Assembly: GCA_050174775.1 (NCBI GenBank) | Contig: JBFXJP010000001.1 | Location: 992,001 to 1,056,000, forward strand | Origin: CAYPGJ01 sp050174775 | GTDB lineage: Bacteria; Planctomycetota; Phycisphaerae; Phycisphaerales; UBA1924 | DNA length: 64,000 nt | Direction of reading: 5' to 3' | Part shown: positions 17,471-27,800 of the stretch, in pieces | Position numbering within the stretch: position 1 is the first letter of the stretch | Layout of the letters: every line of letters starts with the position of its first letter | Made by a program: the position numbers and the translations under genes | Notes under the pieces: generated by a model | Seen by the model: only the letters and a program-made list of their open reading frames with translations | The model's database searches: none | Told to the model about the DNA's origin: nothing

Positions 17471-19051
17471 TCAACGCTTTGTGATCAGCGTCCCCGCGAA
17501 CGCCCCAGGCAGGCTCCGAATCGCCGCTCGGAACGCTTCGCCGCGCGCCTCGTAGTTCGTGAACTGGTCCCACGACGCACACCCAGGACTCAGAAGCACC
17601 ACATCGCCAGGCCGCAGCCGCTCCTGGATCATCTCCATCGCGCGCGGCAGCTCCTTGCAATCAAACACCTCGGACTCCTTCGCAGCGCCCGCCACGATCC
17701 CAGGCCCCGTCTTCCCGATCGCATACAGCCCCGCAAGACGCGATGCCGCCTTGCTGATCTTCGAGAGGTCCAGCCCCTTGTCGTACCCGCCCGCGATCAG
17801 GTGCACGCGCGACGCCCCGATGTTCGGATCATCATCAAACGCAGTGATCGCCAGCAGCGTCGACTCCGGCGTCGTCGACTTCGAGTCGTTGTAATAGAAC
17901 ACCACGTCGTCCTCGCCGCGACCGATCCGCCGCGCGAGCACCAGCTCCAACCGATCCGGCAGGCCCGCGAACGACCCGATCGCCTCCGAGCACAGCGCGT
18001 CCACGTCGACATCCGCCTCGGCGTACTCGTTCCGACGCTCCTCCTCCAGCGCAAAGTGCGCTACCCGCAACGCGAGAATCGCGTTCTTCTTGTTGTGCCG
18101 CCCCGGCACGAGCAGCCGCGGACAACGCTCGATGTCCCAGTTCTCCATCGGCACCGCCACCGACCGCGCCGACGTCGCCGACGTCCACGCCAACAGCCGC
18201 GAATCCTCCGACCGCGTCGAGAACAAGAACCGGTCCCCGTCCTGCCCGCGCTGATGCCGCACAATCGTCGCCTTCGCCGACTCGTACTCCTCGAACGTCG
18301 TGTGCCAGTCCAGATGGTTCGGCGAAAGGTTCGTCACCGCGGCGATGTGCGGGCTCCATCCGGGCGCCCCCTTCTGCCCCGCCTCAGGCCCGAGCCAGTA
18401 CAGCATCGCGCTCGACAGCTCGAGAATCACCCAATCCCATGCCTGCATCAGATGCAGCGACTCCAGCAGCGAGCCCCCGATGTTCCCCCCGTAGAACACC
18501 CGAGGCGCGCGCGTCGCCTCAGGCGTCCGATGCCGCGCCTCCAAAGCCTCGCGCCGCGCCGAATGCACCACCGGCAACGCATGACGCATCACGTGCGCCA
18601 CCATCGCCGTCGTCGTGCTCTTCCCCACCGTCCCCGTGATCCCGATCGTCCTCGCTCGATTCGGCAGCCGCTCCGTCAGCAGCCGGATCTCCGTCGTGAT
18701 CGGCGCCCCCGCAGCCGACGCCGCGCGCAGAAACCGGTTCTCCCAAGGCCTCGCCACCGCCGGCGTCGCAACCACCAGCTCCGCCGACGTGAAGTCCTCC
18801 ACCGCATGCCCGCCCAGACGCAAACGCACCGCGCCGCTCGTCACCCACTCCGACAGCGCGCTCAGACCCGTCTCCAGCTTGTCCTCAGGATCAAGGTCCG
18901 TCAGCAGCACCTCGGCGCCCTGGCGCGCAAGCCACCGCGTCACGCCCAGGCCGCCCCCGAAGCGGCCAAGACCCATGACAGTCACTCGCTTCCCTGCGAA
19001 CTCGCCCGTCGTCGGCATCGGCGTCGATTGTACGGCAGTCATGGCGCGCAT
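17471..19051 (-). CDS. murD: UDP-N-acetylmuramoyl-alanine--D-glutamate ligase MurD
   Basis: MurD adds D-glutamate to UDP-MurNAc-L-Ala in cytoplasmic peptidoglycan synthesis. The 526-residue product has an N-terminal Rossmann domain (KRVTVMGLGRFGGGLGVTRW, about 21-40) that binds UDP. The ATP loop is GITGTVGKSTTTAMV (about 137-151). The central domain has the AAVTNLSPNHLDWH segment, and the C-terminal domain has YNDSKSTTPESTLLAI and HLIAGGYDKGLDL, both strongly MurD-like. It is longer than the usual about 450, with insertions in the central domain. The ATP loop has Val where most Mur ligases have Asn (GTNGK). ATG 19051 or 19042 could be the start; neither has a strong ribosome site. It stands apart from any dcw cluster. 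Confidence 0.9.
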   Translation of the reverse strand: MRAMTAVQSTPMPTTGEFAGKRVTVMGLGRFGGGLGVTRWLARQGAEVLLTDLDPEDKLETGLSALSEWVTSGAVRLRLGGHAVEDFTSAELVVATPAVARPWENRFLRAASAAGAPITTEIRLLTERLPNRARTIGITGTVGKSTTTAMVAHVMRHALPVVHSARREALEARHRTPEATRAPRVFYGGNIGGSLLESLHLMQAWDWVILELSSAMLYWLGPEAGQKGAPGWSPHIAAVTNLSPNHLDWHTTFEEYESAKATIVRHQRGQDGDRFLFSTRSEDSRLLAWTSATSARSVAVPMENWDIERCPRLLVPGRHNKKNAILALRVAHFALEEERRNEYAEADVDVDALCSEAIGSFAGLPDRLELVLARRIGRGEDDVVFYYNDSKSTTPESTLLAITAFDDDPNIGASRVHLIAGGYDKGLDLSKISKAASRLAGLYAIGKTGPGIVAGAAKESEVFDCKELPRAMEMIQERLRPGDVVLLSPGCASWDQFTNYEARGEAFRAAIRSLPGAFAGTLITKR

Positions 19052-19278
19052 CGTCCCGCGGCAGGCGGCACAGCCCCCGCGCGGCCTCTAGATCGGCCCT
19101 CTCGACCGGCCGGGTGAACCCCCCTCGTCCCATCACCCCACTCACTCAATTCCGCGCCCGCGCACCCCGTTTTCCTTCCCGACTCACGCCCGATTCGCGC
19201 CCTCGCCCACCCGGAATAGAGGCGACTTCCTGTCAAAAACGGCGCCCCGCCCGCTTGCCTCCCGCGCACCATTTCCCA

Positions 19279-19983
19279 CTACCCCACCCGCTCAAGCACC
19301 CGCAAACTGTTCACCCCCATCACCTCCCGATATCGGCCCTCGCCGTGCTTCCCGGACGCGACCTCCCCGAAGAACCGCGTCACCCCCTCCCACGCCCCAA
19401 CGTCGTGCAACGCCACCACGCCCCCCGATACGAGATGCGGCGTCCACGCGTCAAAGTCCGCTCGGCTCGCCTCGTACGAATGATCCCCATCGATGAACAA
19501 CAGACGGATCGGCCCCTTCCAATTCTTCACAGCCTCCAGCGACCCCGCGCGGCGCGCCTCCACCCACTCCTCAAGCCCCGCCGCGCGCACGTTCTCCTGG
19601 AACCGCCGATACGTCGTCCCCTCATCTGCGATCTCCTTCACCGCGTGCGACGCCCCCGGCTGATGCTCCGGCGACCCCGTGAAGTGATCCACAGCGACAA
19701 CCTTCTCCCGTGACGCCGATTGAGTGCCCGCGGCGAGCCAGCACGTCGACCGCCCCATGAAACTCCCGATCTCCACAATCGCCCCCTCACCCGGCCCGCG
19801 CGCCGCAAGCGCGAACAGCGCGTAGCCCTCGATCTCGTGCAGATATCCCTGAACCCCGCCAAACCGCCCCGCGTGCCGAAGAAATTCCACCGTGTGCCCC
19901 ACCGACGCGAGCACATCTCGCACACCCTGAGAACGCTCGACAGGTGATTCTGAAGCCGGACGCGGTGCGGTGGCTGTGCTCAT
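19279..19983 (-). CDS. Class I SAM-dependent methyltransferase (methyltransferase_24 type)
   Basis: A 234-residue methyltransferase. The start at 19983 (MSTATAPRP) has GGTGG just upstream; an in-frame ATG at 20007 would add eight residues. The SAM-binding motif I is AIVEIGSFMGRSTCWLAAG. KVVAVDHFTG follows, and IRLLFIDGDHSYEASRADFDAW with GGVVALHDVG are the characteristic segments of the methyltransferase_24/cephalosporin-hydroxylase-like group. Such enzymes often act on sugars or glycans. The substrate here cannot be told. The gene is divergent from the M28 peptidase gene, with only 62 bp between starts, and a weak hairpin with a T run (near 19235-19250, minus strand) may end it. Confidence 0.78.
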   Translation of the reverse strand: MSTATAPRPASESPVERSQGVRDVLASVGHTVEFLRHAGRFGGVQGYLHEIEGYALFALAARGPGEGAIVEIGSFMGRSTCWLAAGTQSASREKVVAVDHFTGSPEHQPGASHAVKEIADEGTTYRRFQENVRAAGLEEWVEARRAGSLEAVKNWKGPIRLLFIDGDHSYEASRADFDAWTPHLVSGGVVALHDVGAWEGVTRFFGEVASGKHGEGRYREVMGVNSLRVLERVG

Positions 19984-20032
19984 GTTTCCACCCATCGACG
20001 ATCTCACCCGTCTCCCGTGAACCGGAACCGAT

Positions 20033-20038
20033 TATCCT
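20033..20038 (+). promoter_or_regulatory. -10-like hexamer TATCCT of the M28 peptidase gene
   Basis: TATCCT ends 7 nt before ATG 20046, with no Shine-Dalgarno. A leaderless transcript is likely. Confidence 0.45.
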
Positions 20039-20045
20039 GCTTCCC

Positions 20046-21587
20046 ATGAGAAATCCGACGACCTTCGTGCTCGCCGCGGGCCTCTCCACCCTCACCCTTC
20101 TCCATGCCTGCGCCCCCCAGCAGCGACACCGAACCGAGGTCATCTACCCCGCACAAGCCCCGCTCACAGGCGCCATGAGCGCCACCCCCTCCACCCCCCC
20201 ACCCTCCGACATCTCTTCCGCCCTTACCTCGATCTCCCCCAAGCGGCTCCGCGCCGCCGTCGACACCCTCGTCTCCTTCGGCACGCGCCACACCCTCTCC
20301 GACACCACCTCCCCCACCCGCGGCATCGGCGCCGCACGCAACTGGATCAAGTCCCAGTTCGAGGACATCGCACGCGACTCCGGCCGCACCGGCGACATGG
20401 CGCTGCAGGTCTCCTTCGACTCCCACTCCGTCCAGCCCGACGGCAGACGCATCACCCGGGAAGCCGACGTCGTGAACGTCGTCTGCGTCATCCCGGGCAA
20501 AGACCCCTCCAAGCGCAACCGCCTCCATTACGTCACCGCGCACTACGACTCCATCTGCGGCCAGAACACCGATTCCGACTGCGACGCCCCGGGCGCAAAC
20601 GACAACGCCTCCGGCACGGCCCTCCTCTTCGAGATGGCCCACGCCGCCATCCGCTACCCCACCGACGCCACCATCGTCCTCGTCGCCACAGCCGGCGAGG
20701 AGCAGGGCCTCATCGGCGCGCGACTCCACGCCGCCGACGCCAAGGCACAATCCCTCCGCATCGCCTCCGTCCTCAACAACGACATCGTCGGCGATCCCCT
20801 CGGCGAGCTCGTCGGCTCCTCCAACGAAGCCGCGAAGTCCTGGGCGCGCACGCACGTCCGCGTCTTCTCCGAAGGCTTCCCCAGGAACGCCGACACCGAC
20901 ACGGCAGGCCGCCTGATCACCCTCGCCCTCGAGAACGATTCCCCGGCCCGCACCCTCGCGCGATACGTCGCCGAGACCGCCCGCCGACACAACCTCGACG
21001 TCCAGCCCGTCATCACCTACCGCAACGACCGCTTCCTCCGAGGTGGCGACCACTCCGCCTTCATCGAGCACGGCTTCCCCTCTGCAGTCCGCTTCACCGT
21101 CACGAACGAGGACTACAACCGTCAGCACCAATACGTGCGCGACGAGCCCGTCTCCCGCGCGCAATCCACCACCCACTCCGCCGACAGCGATCCGAAGTTC
21201 TCCGTCTCGAGCGACACCAACGTCATCCGCTTCGGCGATCGCGCCGAATACGTCGACGAGCACTACCTTGCGGGCGTCGCGCGACTGAACGCCGCGGCCC
21301 TCCTCCACCTCGCCAACGCGCCCGACACCCCCACCGACACGCGAATCATCACCGCCAACCTCACCAACGACACCACGCTCCGCTGGACCCTAGCCCAGGA
21401 CGCCGACGGCTACGAAGTCCTCATCCGAGACACCACGAGCCCCGACTGGCAGTGGGCCGTGGATGCCGGGCGCGTCAACGAGATCACCATCCCCCTCAGC
21501 AAGGACAACGTCCTCTTCGCAGTCCGGGCCTATAACCGCAAGGGCTGCCGAAGCCTTCCCGCAGTCCCCACAGCCGCCCGCGAATAG
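20046..21587 (+). CDS. M28-family metallopeptidase lipoprotein
   Basis: A 513-residue exported aminopeptidase-type enzyme. The N-terminus is a lipoprotein signal, with LTLLHAC placing the lipid-bearing Cys at residue 22. The two-zinc site of M28 peptidases is visible as VTAHYDSI (His and Asp nearby), GANDNASGTALLFEMA (bridging Asp), TAGEEQGLIGA (catalytic Glu), and a late HSAFIEHGFPS His. The last 80 residues (TLRWTLAQDADGYEVLIRDT) look like a fibronectin type III-like domain. ATG 20046 is chosen over the upstream in-frame 19944 because it begins the signal peptide and follows TATCCT by 7 nt. It is probably outer-membrane or periplasm anchored and involved in peptide degradation. Confidence 0.85.
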   Translation: MRNPTTFVLAAGLSTLTLLHACAPQQRHRTEVIYPAQAPLTGAMSATPSTPPPSDISSALTSISPKRLRAAVDTLVSFGTRHTLSDTTSPTRGIGAARNWIKSQFEDIARDSGRTGDMALQVSFDSHSVQPDGRRITREADVVNVVCVIPGKDPSKRNRLHYVTAHYDSICGQNTDSDCDAPGANDNASGTALLFEMAHAAIRYPTDATIVLVATAGEEQGLIGARLHAADAKAQSLRIASVLNNDIVGDPLGELVGSSNEAAKSWARTHVRVFSEGFPRNADTDTAGRLITLALENDSPARTLARYVAETARRHNLDVQPVITYRNDRFLRGGDHSAFIEHGFPSAVRFTVTNEDYNRQHQYVRDEPVSRAQSTTHSADSDPKFSVSSDTNVIRFGDRAEYVDEHYLAGVARLNAAALLHLANAPDTPTDTRIITANLTNDTTLRWTLAQDADGYEVLIRDTTSPDWQWAVDAGRVNEITIPLSKDNVLFAVRAYNRKGCRSLPAVPTAARE

Positions 21588-21735
21588 CGCTCCCGCCCTC
21601 CCCTCACTCCCGCGCCAACAATCTCCTTCAGGTGCGCGTAACGCCCTCCGCCCCACCCGGAACAACCTTCCGTCGGGCGGATCGACCGCCCCAATACGCA
21701 TCCTTCGTGGGATGGGCCAAGCAGGAGTTCGCGTC

Positions 21736-22797
21736 ATGCGTCATCTGACACTCGTTTCCGTAGCCGCCGTCGGGCTCGCTTCCGTCTCGCTCGCCAAGCC
21801 CTACGACCCCAGGCTCGTTCCCGCAAACGCATTCTGGGTCGCGCACGTCGACGCCGAAGCCGCCCTCACCTCAACCCTCGGCCGCTACTTCCTCGAGAAG
21901 GGCGGAGAGCACCTCGACCTCGAGCTCGCCAAGGTCCGTTCCGAGCTCGGCATCGATCCCCTCAAAGACGTCAAGGGCGTCACCGCGTTCGGCATGACCG
22001 AGGATGACGACGACGGCGTCATCATCATCTCCACCACCGCCGCCGCAGACCGCGCGTTCACGATGGCCGCCACCAAAGGCGAGCACCAGGAATCCGTCAT
22101 CGACGGCGTCACCATCCACACCTTCGACGAGGACACAGGCTTCGTCATCCTCCCTGGCTCCGGCCCCGACGAACGCCTCATCGTCGCCGGCGAAGACCTC
22201 GCCCTCATCGCCGCAGCCGTCAACAACCTCAAGGCGCCCGCGCAAGGCGTCGATCTCGCCAAGGGCGCCGTCACCCGAGGCCCCGGCGAGAACTCCATCG
22301 TCTTCTTCCACGCATCCAAGATCGGAGAAGGCCTCGACGTCGAGCCCCTCTCCGTCATCATGCAGCGCATGGAAGGCATCCGGCTCGACATCGGTGAGCG
22401 CCAGGGCCAGGTCATGGCCGAACTCGACATCCTCTCCGCAGACGAGGCCGAGGCCACCAACATCGCCCAGATGGTCCAAGGCCTCATCGCAATGGCCCGC
22501 TTCGCCGGCGGCCAGGAGCCCGAGGCCGCGCCCTTCCTCGACCTCTTGAACACCCTCACCCAGACCACCGACGGCCGCACCGTCTCCCTCCGCCTCTCCG
22601 TCGATCCCAACCGCCTCATCAAGCTCGCCGAGGAAACCGGCGCTCTTCACTTCGACGTCGATCACGATGACGACGACGCGCACGACGACCACGATGGCGG
22701 CGAGGAACACGACCACGCCGAACACCACGACCACAAAAAGACCGTCCGCATCGGAACCGGCGTGAAGGTCAAGACCAAGAACACCCAGCCCTACTGA
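21736..22797 (+). CDS. Exported hypothetical protein with Asp/His-rich C-terminal tail
   Basis: The start is ATG 21736 (MRHLTLVSVAAVGLASVSLA), with AGGAG upstream; the longer frame is not supported. The 353-residue product has a Sec signal peptide cleaved near residue 20, giving a mature N-terminus KPYDPRLVPANAFWVAHVD. The body is alternating strand/helix and resembles DUF3352-like proteins (FVILPGSGPDERLIVAGEDLALI). The C-terminal 45 residues are crowded with Asp and His (DHDDDDAHDDHDGG, EEHDHAEHHDHKK), a probable metal-binding segment, before a basic end. It lies 12 bp upstream of the ECF sigma gene and may share its transcript. Function is unknown. Confidence 0.7.
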   Translation: MRHLTLVSVAAVGLASVSLAKPYDPRLVPANAFWVAHVDAEAALTSTLGRYFLEKGGEHLDLELAKVRSELGIDPLKDVKGVTAFGMTEDDDDGVIIISTTAAADRAFTMAATKGEHQESVIDGVTIHTFDEDTGFVILPGSGPDERLIVAGEDLALIAAAVNNLKAPAQGVDLAKGAVTRGPGENSIVFFHASKIGEGLDVEPLSVIMQRMEGIRLDIGERQGQVMAELDILSADEAEATNIAQMVQGLIAMARFAGGQEPEAAPFLDLLNTLTQTTDGRTVSLRLSVDPNRLIKLAEETGALHFDVDHDDDDAHDDHDGGEEHDHAEHHDHKKTVRIGTGVKVKTKNTQPY

Positions 22798-22809
22798 GCA
22801 CTCCCACTC

Positions 22810-23451
22810 GTGACGCCCCCGACCGCCATCGCGCTCGCCGCCACCCCCGCCTCCGCCGCGGGGGTCGGCGCGCGTACGCACGAGCCCTCCTGCGAGTCCC
22901 TCGCGCGCGACGCACAGGCCGGCTCCCGCGCGGCTTACAGCGCCCTGGTCACGCGCTACGAGCACCGCCTCTACTCCTTCCTCCTCCGGCGCGTCAGCAA
23001 CCGCGACGACGCCGCCGAACTCGCCCAGGAAACCTTCGTCCGCGCTTACACCTCACTCCCCAGATACGACCCCGAGCGCCGCTTCTCCACCTGGCTCTAC
23101 ACCATCGCCGTCCGCCTCGCCGCCTCCCACTACCGAGACCGCTCCCGCCGTCCCTCCCTCGCCGAAGACCCCGAGATCCTCCCGCACACGCACAACACCA
23201 CATCTCCCGACCCAGACGCGCGCGAGGACGCCTCCCGCGTCTGGACGCTCGCCCGCACGCTCCTCAGCAACGAACAACAGACCGCACTCTGGCTCCGCTA
23301 CGTCGAAGACCTCGCCATCCCCGAGATCGCACACGTCATGAACCGCCCCGCAGTCTGGGTCCGCGTCGCGCTCTTCCGCGCACGCCAGCGGCTCGCCGAA
23401 GCCCTCGACCCCTCAGCCTCCCGCATAGCATCCGAGGAGCCCACGCTATGA
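22810..23451 (+). CDS. ECF-subfamily RNA polymerase sigma factor
   Basis: A 213-residue sigma-70 family factor of the extracytoplasmic-function type. Region 2 includes YEHRLYSFLLRRVSNRDDAAELAQETFVRAY-like sequence (about 38-70) and FSTWLYTIAVRLAASHYRD, the core-binding and -10 melting parts. Region 4 includes LWLRYVEDLAIPEIAHVMNR and WVRVALFRARQRL, the helix-turn-helix. The start is GTG 22810, 12 bp after the preceding gene; an N-terminal Ala-rich stretch of about 25 residues is not conserved. Its stop overlaps the start of the next gene by 4 bp, the usual arrangement for an ECF factor and its regulator. The signal it answers is unknown. Confidence 0.9.
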   Translation: MTPPTAIALAATPASAAGVGARTHEPSCESLARDAQAGSRAAYSALVTRYEHRLYSFLLRRVSNRDDAAELAQETFVRAYTSLPRYDPERRFSTWLYTIAVRLAASHYRDRSRRPSLAEDPEILPHTHNTTSPDPDAREDASRVWTLARTLLSNEQQTALWLRYVEDLAIPEIAHVMNRPAVWVRVALFRARQRLAEALDPSASRIASEEPTL

Positions 23452-23981
23452 CCACGCGCAAGCCCTCCATCTCCGAACACGACGTCGAGACGCTCCTCCG
23501 CGCGTCTCCCCCCGTCGAACGTGCCCCGTCCTGGCTCGCGCCCTCCACCATGGACCGCATCGCGCGCACCCACAAGGCGCACGCCACACAGCCCGCCAAC
23601 TCCACCCCTCCCTCCTCCTCACTCGGCGGCGCCTCCATCTTCCTCCGCCTCGCCCCCCTCGCAGCAGCCGCGGCCATCCTCGCCCTCTCAGGCTTCCTCA
23701 TCCTCCCAGCCCTCCGCGCGCCCGCGCCCCCTCCTCAACTCGCCATCACCCCCGACAACCACACCGACGCCTCCGGACCCGGGCTCGCCTCCCCCGCAAC
23801 GCTCGAGGCCTTCCGCACGCTCCGCACACTCGCACACCGCGCCGACACGCGCACCGAGACCCTCGTCCGCACGCGCGTCGAGGAGCCCCTCCTCCGCGAA
23901 GCGCGCCTCGTCGCCCAGGACTCCGAGAAGGTCGCCCGCGCCGTCCTCGCGCGTCTCCCCATCCCCTCCACCCTCAACTGA
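23448..23981 (+). CDS. Single-pass membrane protein, likely anti-sigma partner
   Basis: A 177-residue protein overlapping the sigma gene by 4 bp (ATGA), so they are coupled. The N-terminal 55 residues are cytoplasmic in character (SEHDVETLLRASPPVERAP). A membrane helix follows at about 65-87 (LAPLAAAAAILALSGFLILP), then a 90-residue outer domain rich in Arg/Thr/Leu that could form helices. I see no zinc-binding HxxxCxxC motif of ZAS anti-sigma factors. The anti-sigma role is inferred from position and topology only. Confidence 0.6.
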   Translation: MTTRKPSISEHDVETLLRASPPVERAPSWLAPSTMDRIARTHKAHATQPANSTPPSSSLGGASIFLRLAPLAAAAAILALSGFLILPALRAPAPPPQLAITPDNHTDASGPGLASPATLEAFRTLRTLAHRADTRTETLVRTRVEEPLLREARLVAQDSEKVARAVLARLPIPSTLN

Positions 23982-24018
23982 CACTCCCCCGCGCCCGCCC
24001 GCGCGCCCCGTCGCGCCA

Positions 24019-24783
24019 TCAGTGCGCCGCGCGCTTCCCCTTCTCCTGCGCCGCTCGCACGCGCAGATTCACCAGCTCCACGGCCAGCGAGAACGCCATC
24101 GCGAAATACACATACCCGCGGCTCAGGTGCTGCCCCAGCCCGTCCGCAGTCAGCAGCACGCCGATCAAAATCAAGAACGACAGCGCCAGCACCTTCACCG
24201 TCGGGTGCTTCTCCACGAACCGGCTGATCCCACCCGCAAAGATCATCATCACCACCACCGCGACGATCACCGCGGCCACCATCACCGCGATCTCCTTCGC
24301 CATCCCCACCGCCGTGATCACCGAGTCCAGCGAGAACACCGCGTCCAGCAACAGAATCTGCGCAATCGCCATCCCGAAACTCGCGGCCGCCTTGCCCGCC
24401 CCCGTCTCGTGCAGCTCCGGACCCTCCATCTTCGCGTGAATCTCCTTCGTCGCTTTCGCGATCAGAAAGAGCCCGCCCCCCAGCAGAATCAGGTCCTTCC
24501 CCGTGATCTCCTGCTCCAGCGGTATCCCCCACCCCTTCAGGTTCACCTCGAACAACACCTTCGTCAGCCCCATCACCCAACCGATGGCCAGCAGCAGCAG
24601 GATGCGCATCACCATCGCGAGCGCTAAGCCCATGTTCCGCGCCGCGCGCTGCTTCTCCTTGGGCAACCGAGACGTCACCACCGCGATCACGATGATGTTG
24701 TCGATGCCGAGCACGATCTCGAGCGCGGCCAGCGTCAGGAACGCAACCAGGTTCTCAGTGGTCAGAAGCGCAGCGATGTCCAT
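24019..24783 (-). CDS. TerC-family integral membrane protein
   Basis: A 254-residue protein with seven or so hydrophobic helices. The TerC signature is clear: AALEIVLGIDNIIVIAVV near the N-terminus and LLLDAVFSLDSVITAVGMA in the second half, each with acidic residues within a helix that are thought to handle a metal ion. LILLGGGLFLIAKATKEIH lies between. TerC relatives in E. coli and Bacillus (Alx, YkoY/YceF) are linked to manganese export and metallation of secreted proteins. The gene follows putA on the same strand with a 53-bp gap. The substrate is not shown by sequence. Confidence 0.87.
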   Translation of the reverse strand: MDIAALLTTENLVAFLTLAALEIVLGIDNIIVIAVVTSRLPKEKQRAARNMGLALAMVMRILLLLAIGWVMGLTKVLFEVNLKGWGIPLEQEITGKDLILLGGGLFLIAKATKEIHAKMEGPELHETGAGKAAASFGMAIAQILLLDAVFSLDSVITAVGMAKEIAVMVAAVIVAVVVMMIFAGGISRFVEKHPTVKVLALSFLILIGVLLTADGLGQHLSRGYVYFAMAFSLAVELVNLRVRAAQEKGKRAAH

Positions 24784-24836
24784 CCGCGCATTCTCTCATC
24801 CCGCAATCGCGCACGCGAGTCGCTATAGCCCGTGCC

Positions 24837-27800
24837 TCACAACTCCGGCGCAAACCCTCTCCGCATCGTGTTCTCGCAGCACGCCCTCGGCTCAACAAAC
24901 TGCAGCAAATACTCATCCCCCCCCGCCTTGCTCCCCACCCCCGACATCCCGAACCCGCCGAACGGCTGACGACCCACCAGGGCCCCCGTGATCCCGCGAT
25001 TCAAATACAGGTTCCCCACACGGAACTCCCGCCGCGCCCGCTCCAGATGGCTCGGCATCCGCGAATACACGCCGCCCGTCAGCTTGTACATCGACCCGTT
25101 CGCCATCCCGAGCGCTTCGTCAAAGTCCCTCACCTTCAGCACCGCCAGCACCGGCCCGAAGATCTCCTCCCGCGCGATCACGTGCTCAGGCTTCACCCCT
25201 GTGAACACGTGCGGCCCCACATACGCCCGACCCGTCTTCGCCTCCAGCCCCTCCGGCACATCCAGCGCAAGCGCCAGCGTTGACTCCCGCTTCCCCGCCT
25301 CGATGAACTTCCGGATGTTCCCCGCGGCCTCCGCGTCGATCACCGGCCCGATGTCCGTGCTCGCCTCCAGCGGATCGCCGATCACCAGCGCCCTCGTCGC
25401 CTCCACCAGCCTCCGCACGAAGTCATCGTGCGCCGACTCCAGCACGATCACGCGCGAGCACGCCGAGCACTTCTGCCCCTGGAACCCGAACGCGCTCTGC
25501 CGCACTCCCAGCACCGCCTCATCCAGATCCGCCGACGCGTCAACAATGATCGCGTTCTTCCCCCCCATCTCGCACACGACCTTCTTCACGTGCATCTGGT
25601 CCTCACCCGTCACGCCCGCCGCGCGCAGGATGTCCAGACCAACCGCCTTGCTCCCCGTGAACGCGATCACAGCCACACGCGGATCGCGCACCAACGCCGC
25701 CCCCACCGTCTCGCCTCTCCCCGGCAGGAACTGCACCACATCCCTCGGCGCCCCCGCCTCGTGCAGAATCTCGACCAGCAGCTTGGCGATTCCCGGCGTC
25801 TGCTCCGCAGGCTTCACGATCGCCGGGTTCCCCACCGCCACCGCCGCCACCGTCATCCCGCAACAGATCGCCAGCGGGAAGTTCCAAGGCGAGATCACCG
25901 CCGTCACGCCCCGCCCCTGGTGCCATTGCTCATCAAGCTCCCCGATGTACATCCCCAGCCGCTCGCGCTCGAACAGCGGCACCGCCATCCGCGCGTAGTA
26001 CTCACAAAAATCAATCGCCTCGCACACATCCCCGTCTGCCTCGCGCCACGTCTTCCCCGCCTCCCGGATCATCACCCCCGCAAGCTCATCCCGCCGTCCG
26101 CGCATGATCGCCGCGCTCTTCGTCAGGACCGCCGCGCGCTTCCGCGGATCCTCATCACGCCATTTCGGATACGCAGCCGCCGCACGTCCCACCATCTCCC
26201 GCGCCTGCTCCTCCGTCCCGTCGTTCGCCACTCTCGGCACAGCCGCGCGCGAGATCGCCGTCTGGAACCGCTCCCGATGCGCCCGCTGTGAGAAATCGTG
26301 CATCGGCTCGTTGTGGAACGGCCGCTCATTCCCCACCCCCACCACAGCAGGCGACAACGCGTGCCGCTCCGGCGCGATCGTGTACAGGTCCGGCGTCGTC
26401 GTATGGATCCCCGGCTCGCTCTCCGCAATCACGTGCGGACTCCTGAGCAGCTGCCCCTCATCCACGTTGTCCAGGAACCCCGCCTTCAGCCAGCTCTCGT
26501 TGCTCGTGTTCTCGAGCAACCGGCGTACGAGGTACGCCATCCCGGGGATCATCTCGCCCACAGGCACGTACTCGCGCACGCGCAGCCCCATCTGCGACGC
26601 CGCAACCTTCAGCTCATCCGCCATCCCGTGCAGCATCTGCAGCTCGATCGCGCTCCAGGGCAGCCCGCGCGCCTCCACCCCGGCCAACGCCGACGCGATC
26701 GACCGCACGTTGTGCGAGCCCAGCGCAAGACACACCCCGCCCTCATTCTCACTCCTCGGCGCCGAGTCCAGAAACACGTCCGCCATCCGCTCAAAGCACG
26801 CGTCCGTCTCGCGCTTCGTGCGCCACACCGGGCAGGGCCACCCTTCCCGCTCGGCGTGAATCACCTCGTAATCCCAGTACGCCCCCTTCACCAGACGCAC
26901 CGTCACCCGACGCCCGCGCTGCTTCGCCCACGACGCAACCCGGCGCGCATCCTCCTCACCGGACTTCAGGTACGCCTGCATCGCCAGCCCGGCCTGAAAG
27001 TCCACCATCTCGCAGCACTTCTGGAAGAACTCGATCGTGAAGTCCTTCAGCGCGAAGTGCTCCATGTCGAAGTTCACGAACACGCCGCGATCGCGCGCCT
27101 CCTCCAGGATCGGCCTGATCCGACGCGTCAGGTCCTCCACCGCCAGCCCGCCCTTCATCGCCTCGCAACGCGGCGACAGCGACGACACCTTGATCGACAC
27201 GTTCACCCGCGCCACGCCCCCGAGGTGGTCCTGCTCCAGCCGCGGATTCCCCTTCCACCCAGCCACCACACCCGGCAGCGTCCGCACGAGGTCGAGGTAC
27301 TTGTCGCGGTACGCGTCCGCTTCCTCATCACTGACACACGCCTCACCGAGCAGGTCGACGCTGAACGCGATCCCGTCGTCCCACAGCTTCTGAAGGCCCG
27401 GCAGCGCGCTCTTCGCGTCCGTCCCCGCGATGAACTTGCCCGCCATCCCCTTGATCTGCGACGACATCGTCGACGCGAGCAAACCCTTCGCGATGCCACC
27501 CGCCTTTAAGCCCAGATCAAACCCGGCAGGCAGCGTCACGCCCGGCTGCGTCAGGTAATCCGTCAGGTGCTCGTGCACCATCTCCGGCGTCGTCAGCGTC
27601 GGATACGCGTCCACAAACCGGAACAGCTGCACCTTGAACGCCTGATCCTTCATGGACCAGTTCATCAGCTTGTCCGACCAGAACTTCCCCGACAGCACCC
27701 CGGCCTTGCCCCCGCGCGCCCGCGCCAGCATGTCGCGCCCGAGCTCCTGAATCCGCGCCTCACTCCCGCTCCCCGCGCGCGTGGCCCCGTACGCCGTCCC

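Noticed and set aside
20004..22965. Long minus-strand ORFs opposite the M28 peptidase and the Asp/His-tailed protein
   Set aside because: They are Gly/Val/Asp/Glu-rich shadows of C-ending codons. The + strand frames have signal peptides and recognised domains.
26298..27509. 403-residue + strand ORF opposite putA
   Set aside because: His/Arg/Leu-rich shadow; putA in the other strand has all catalytic motifs.
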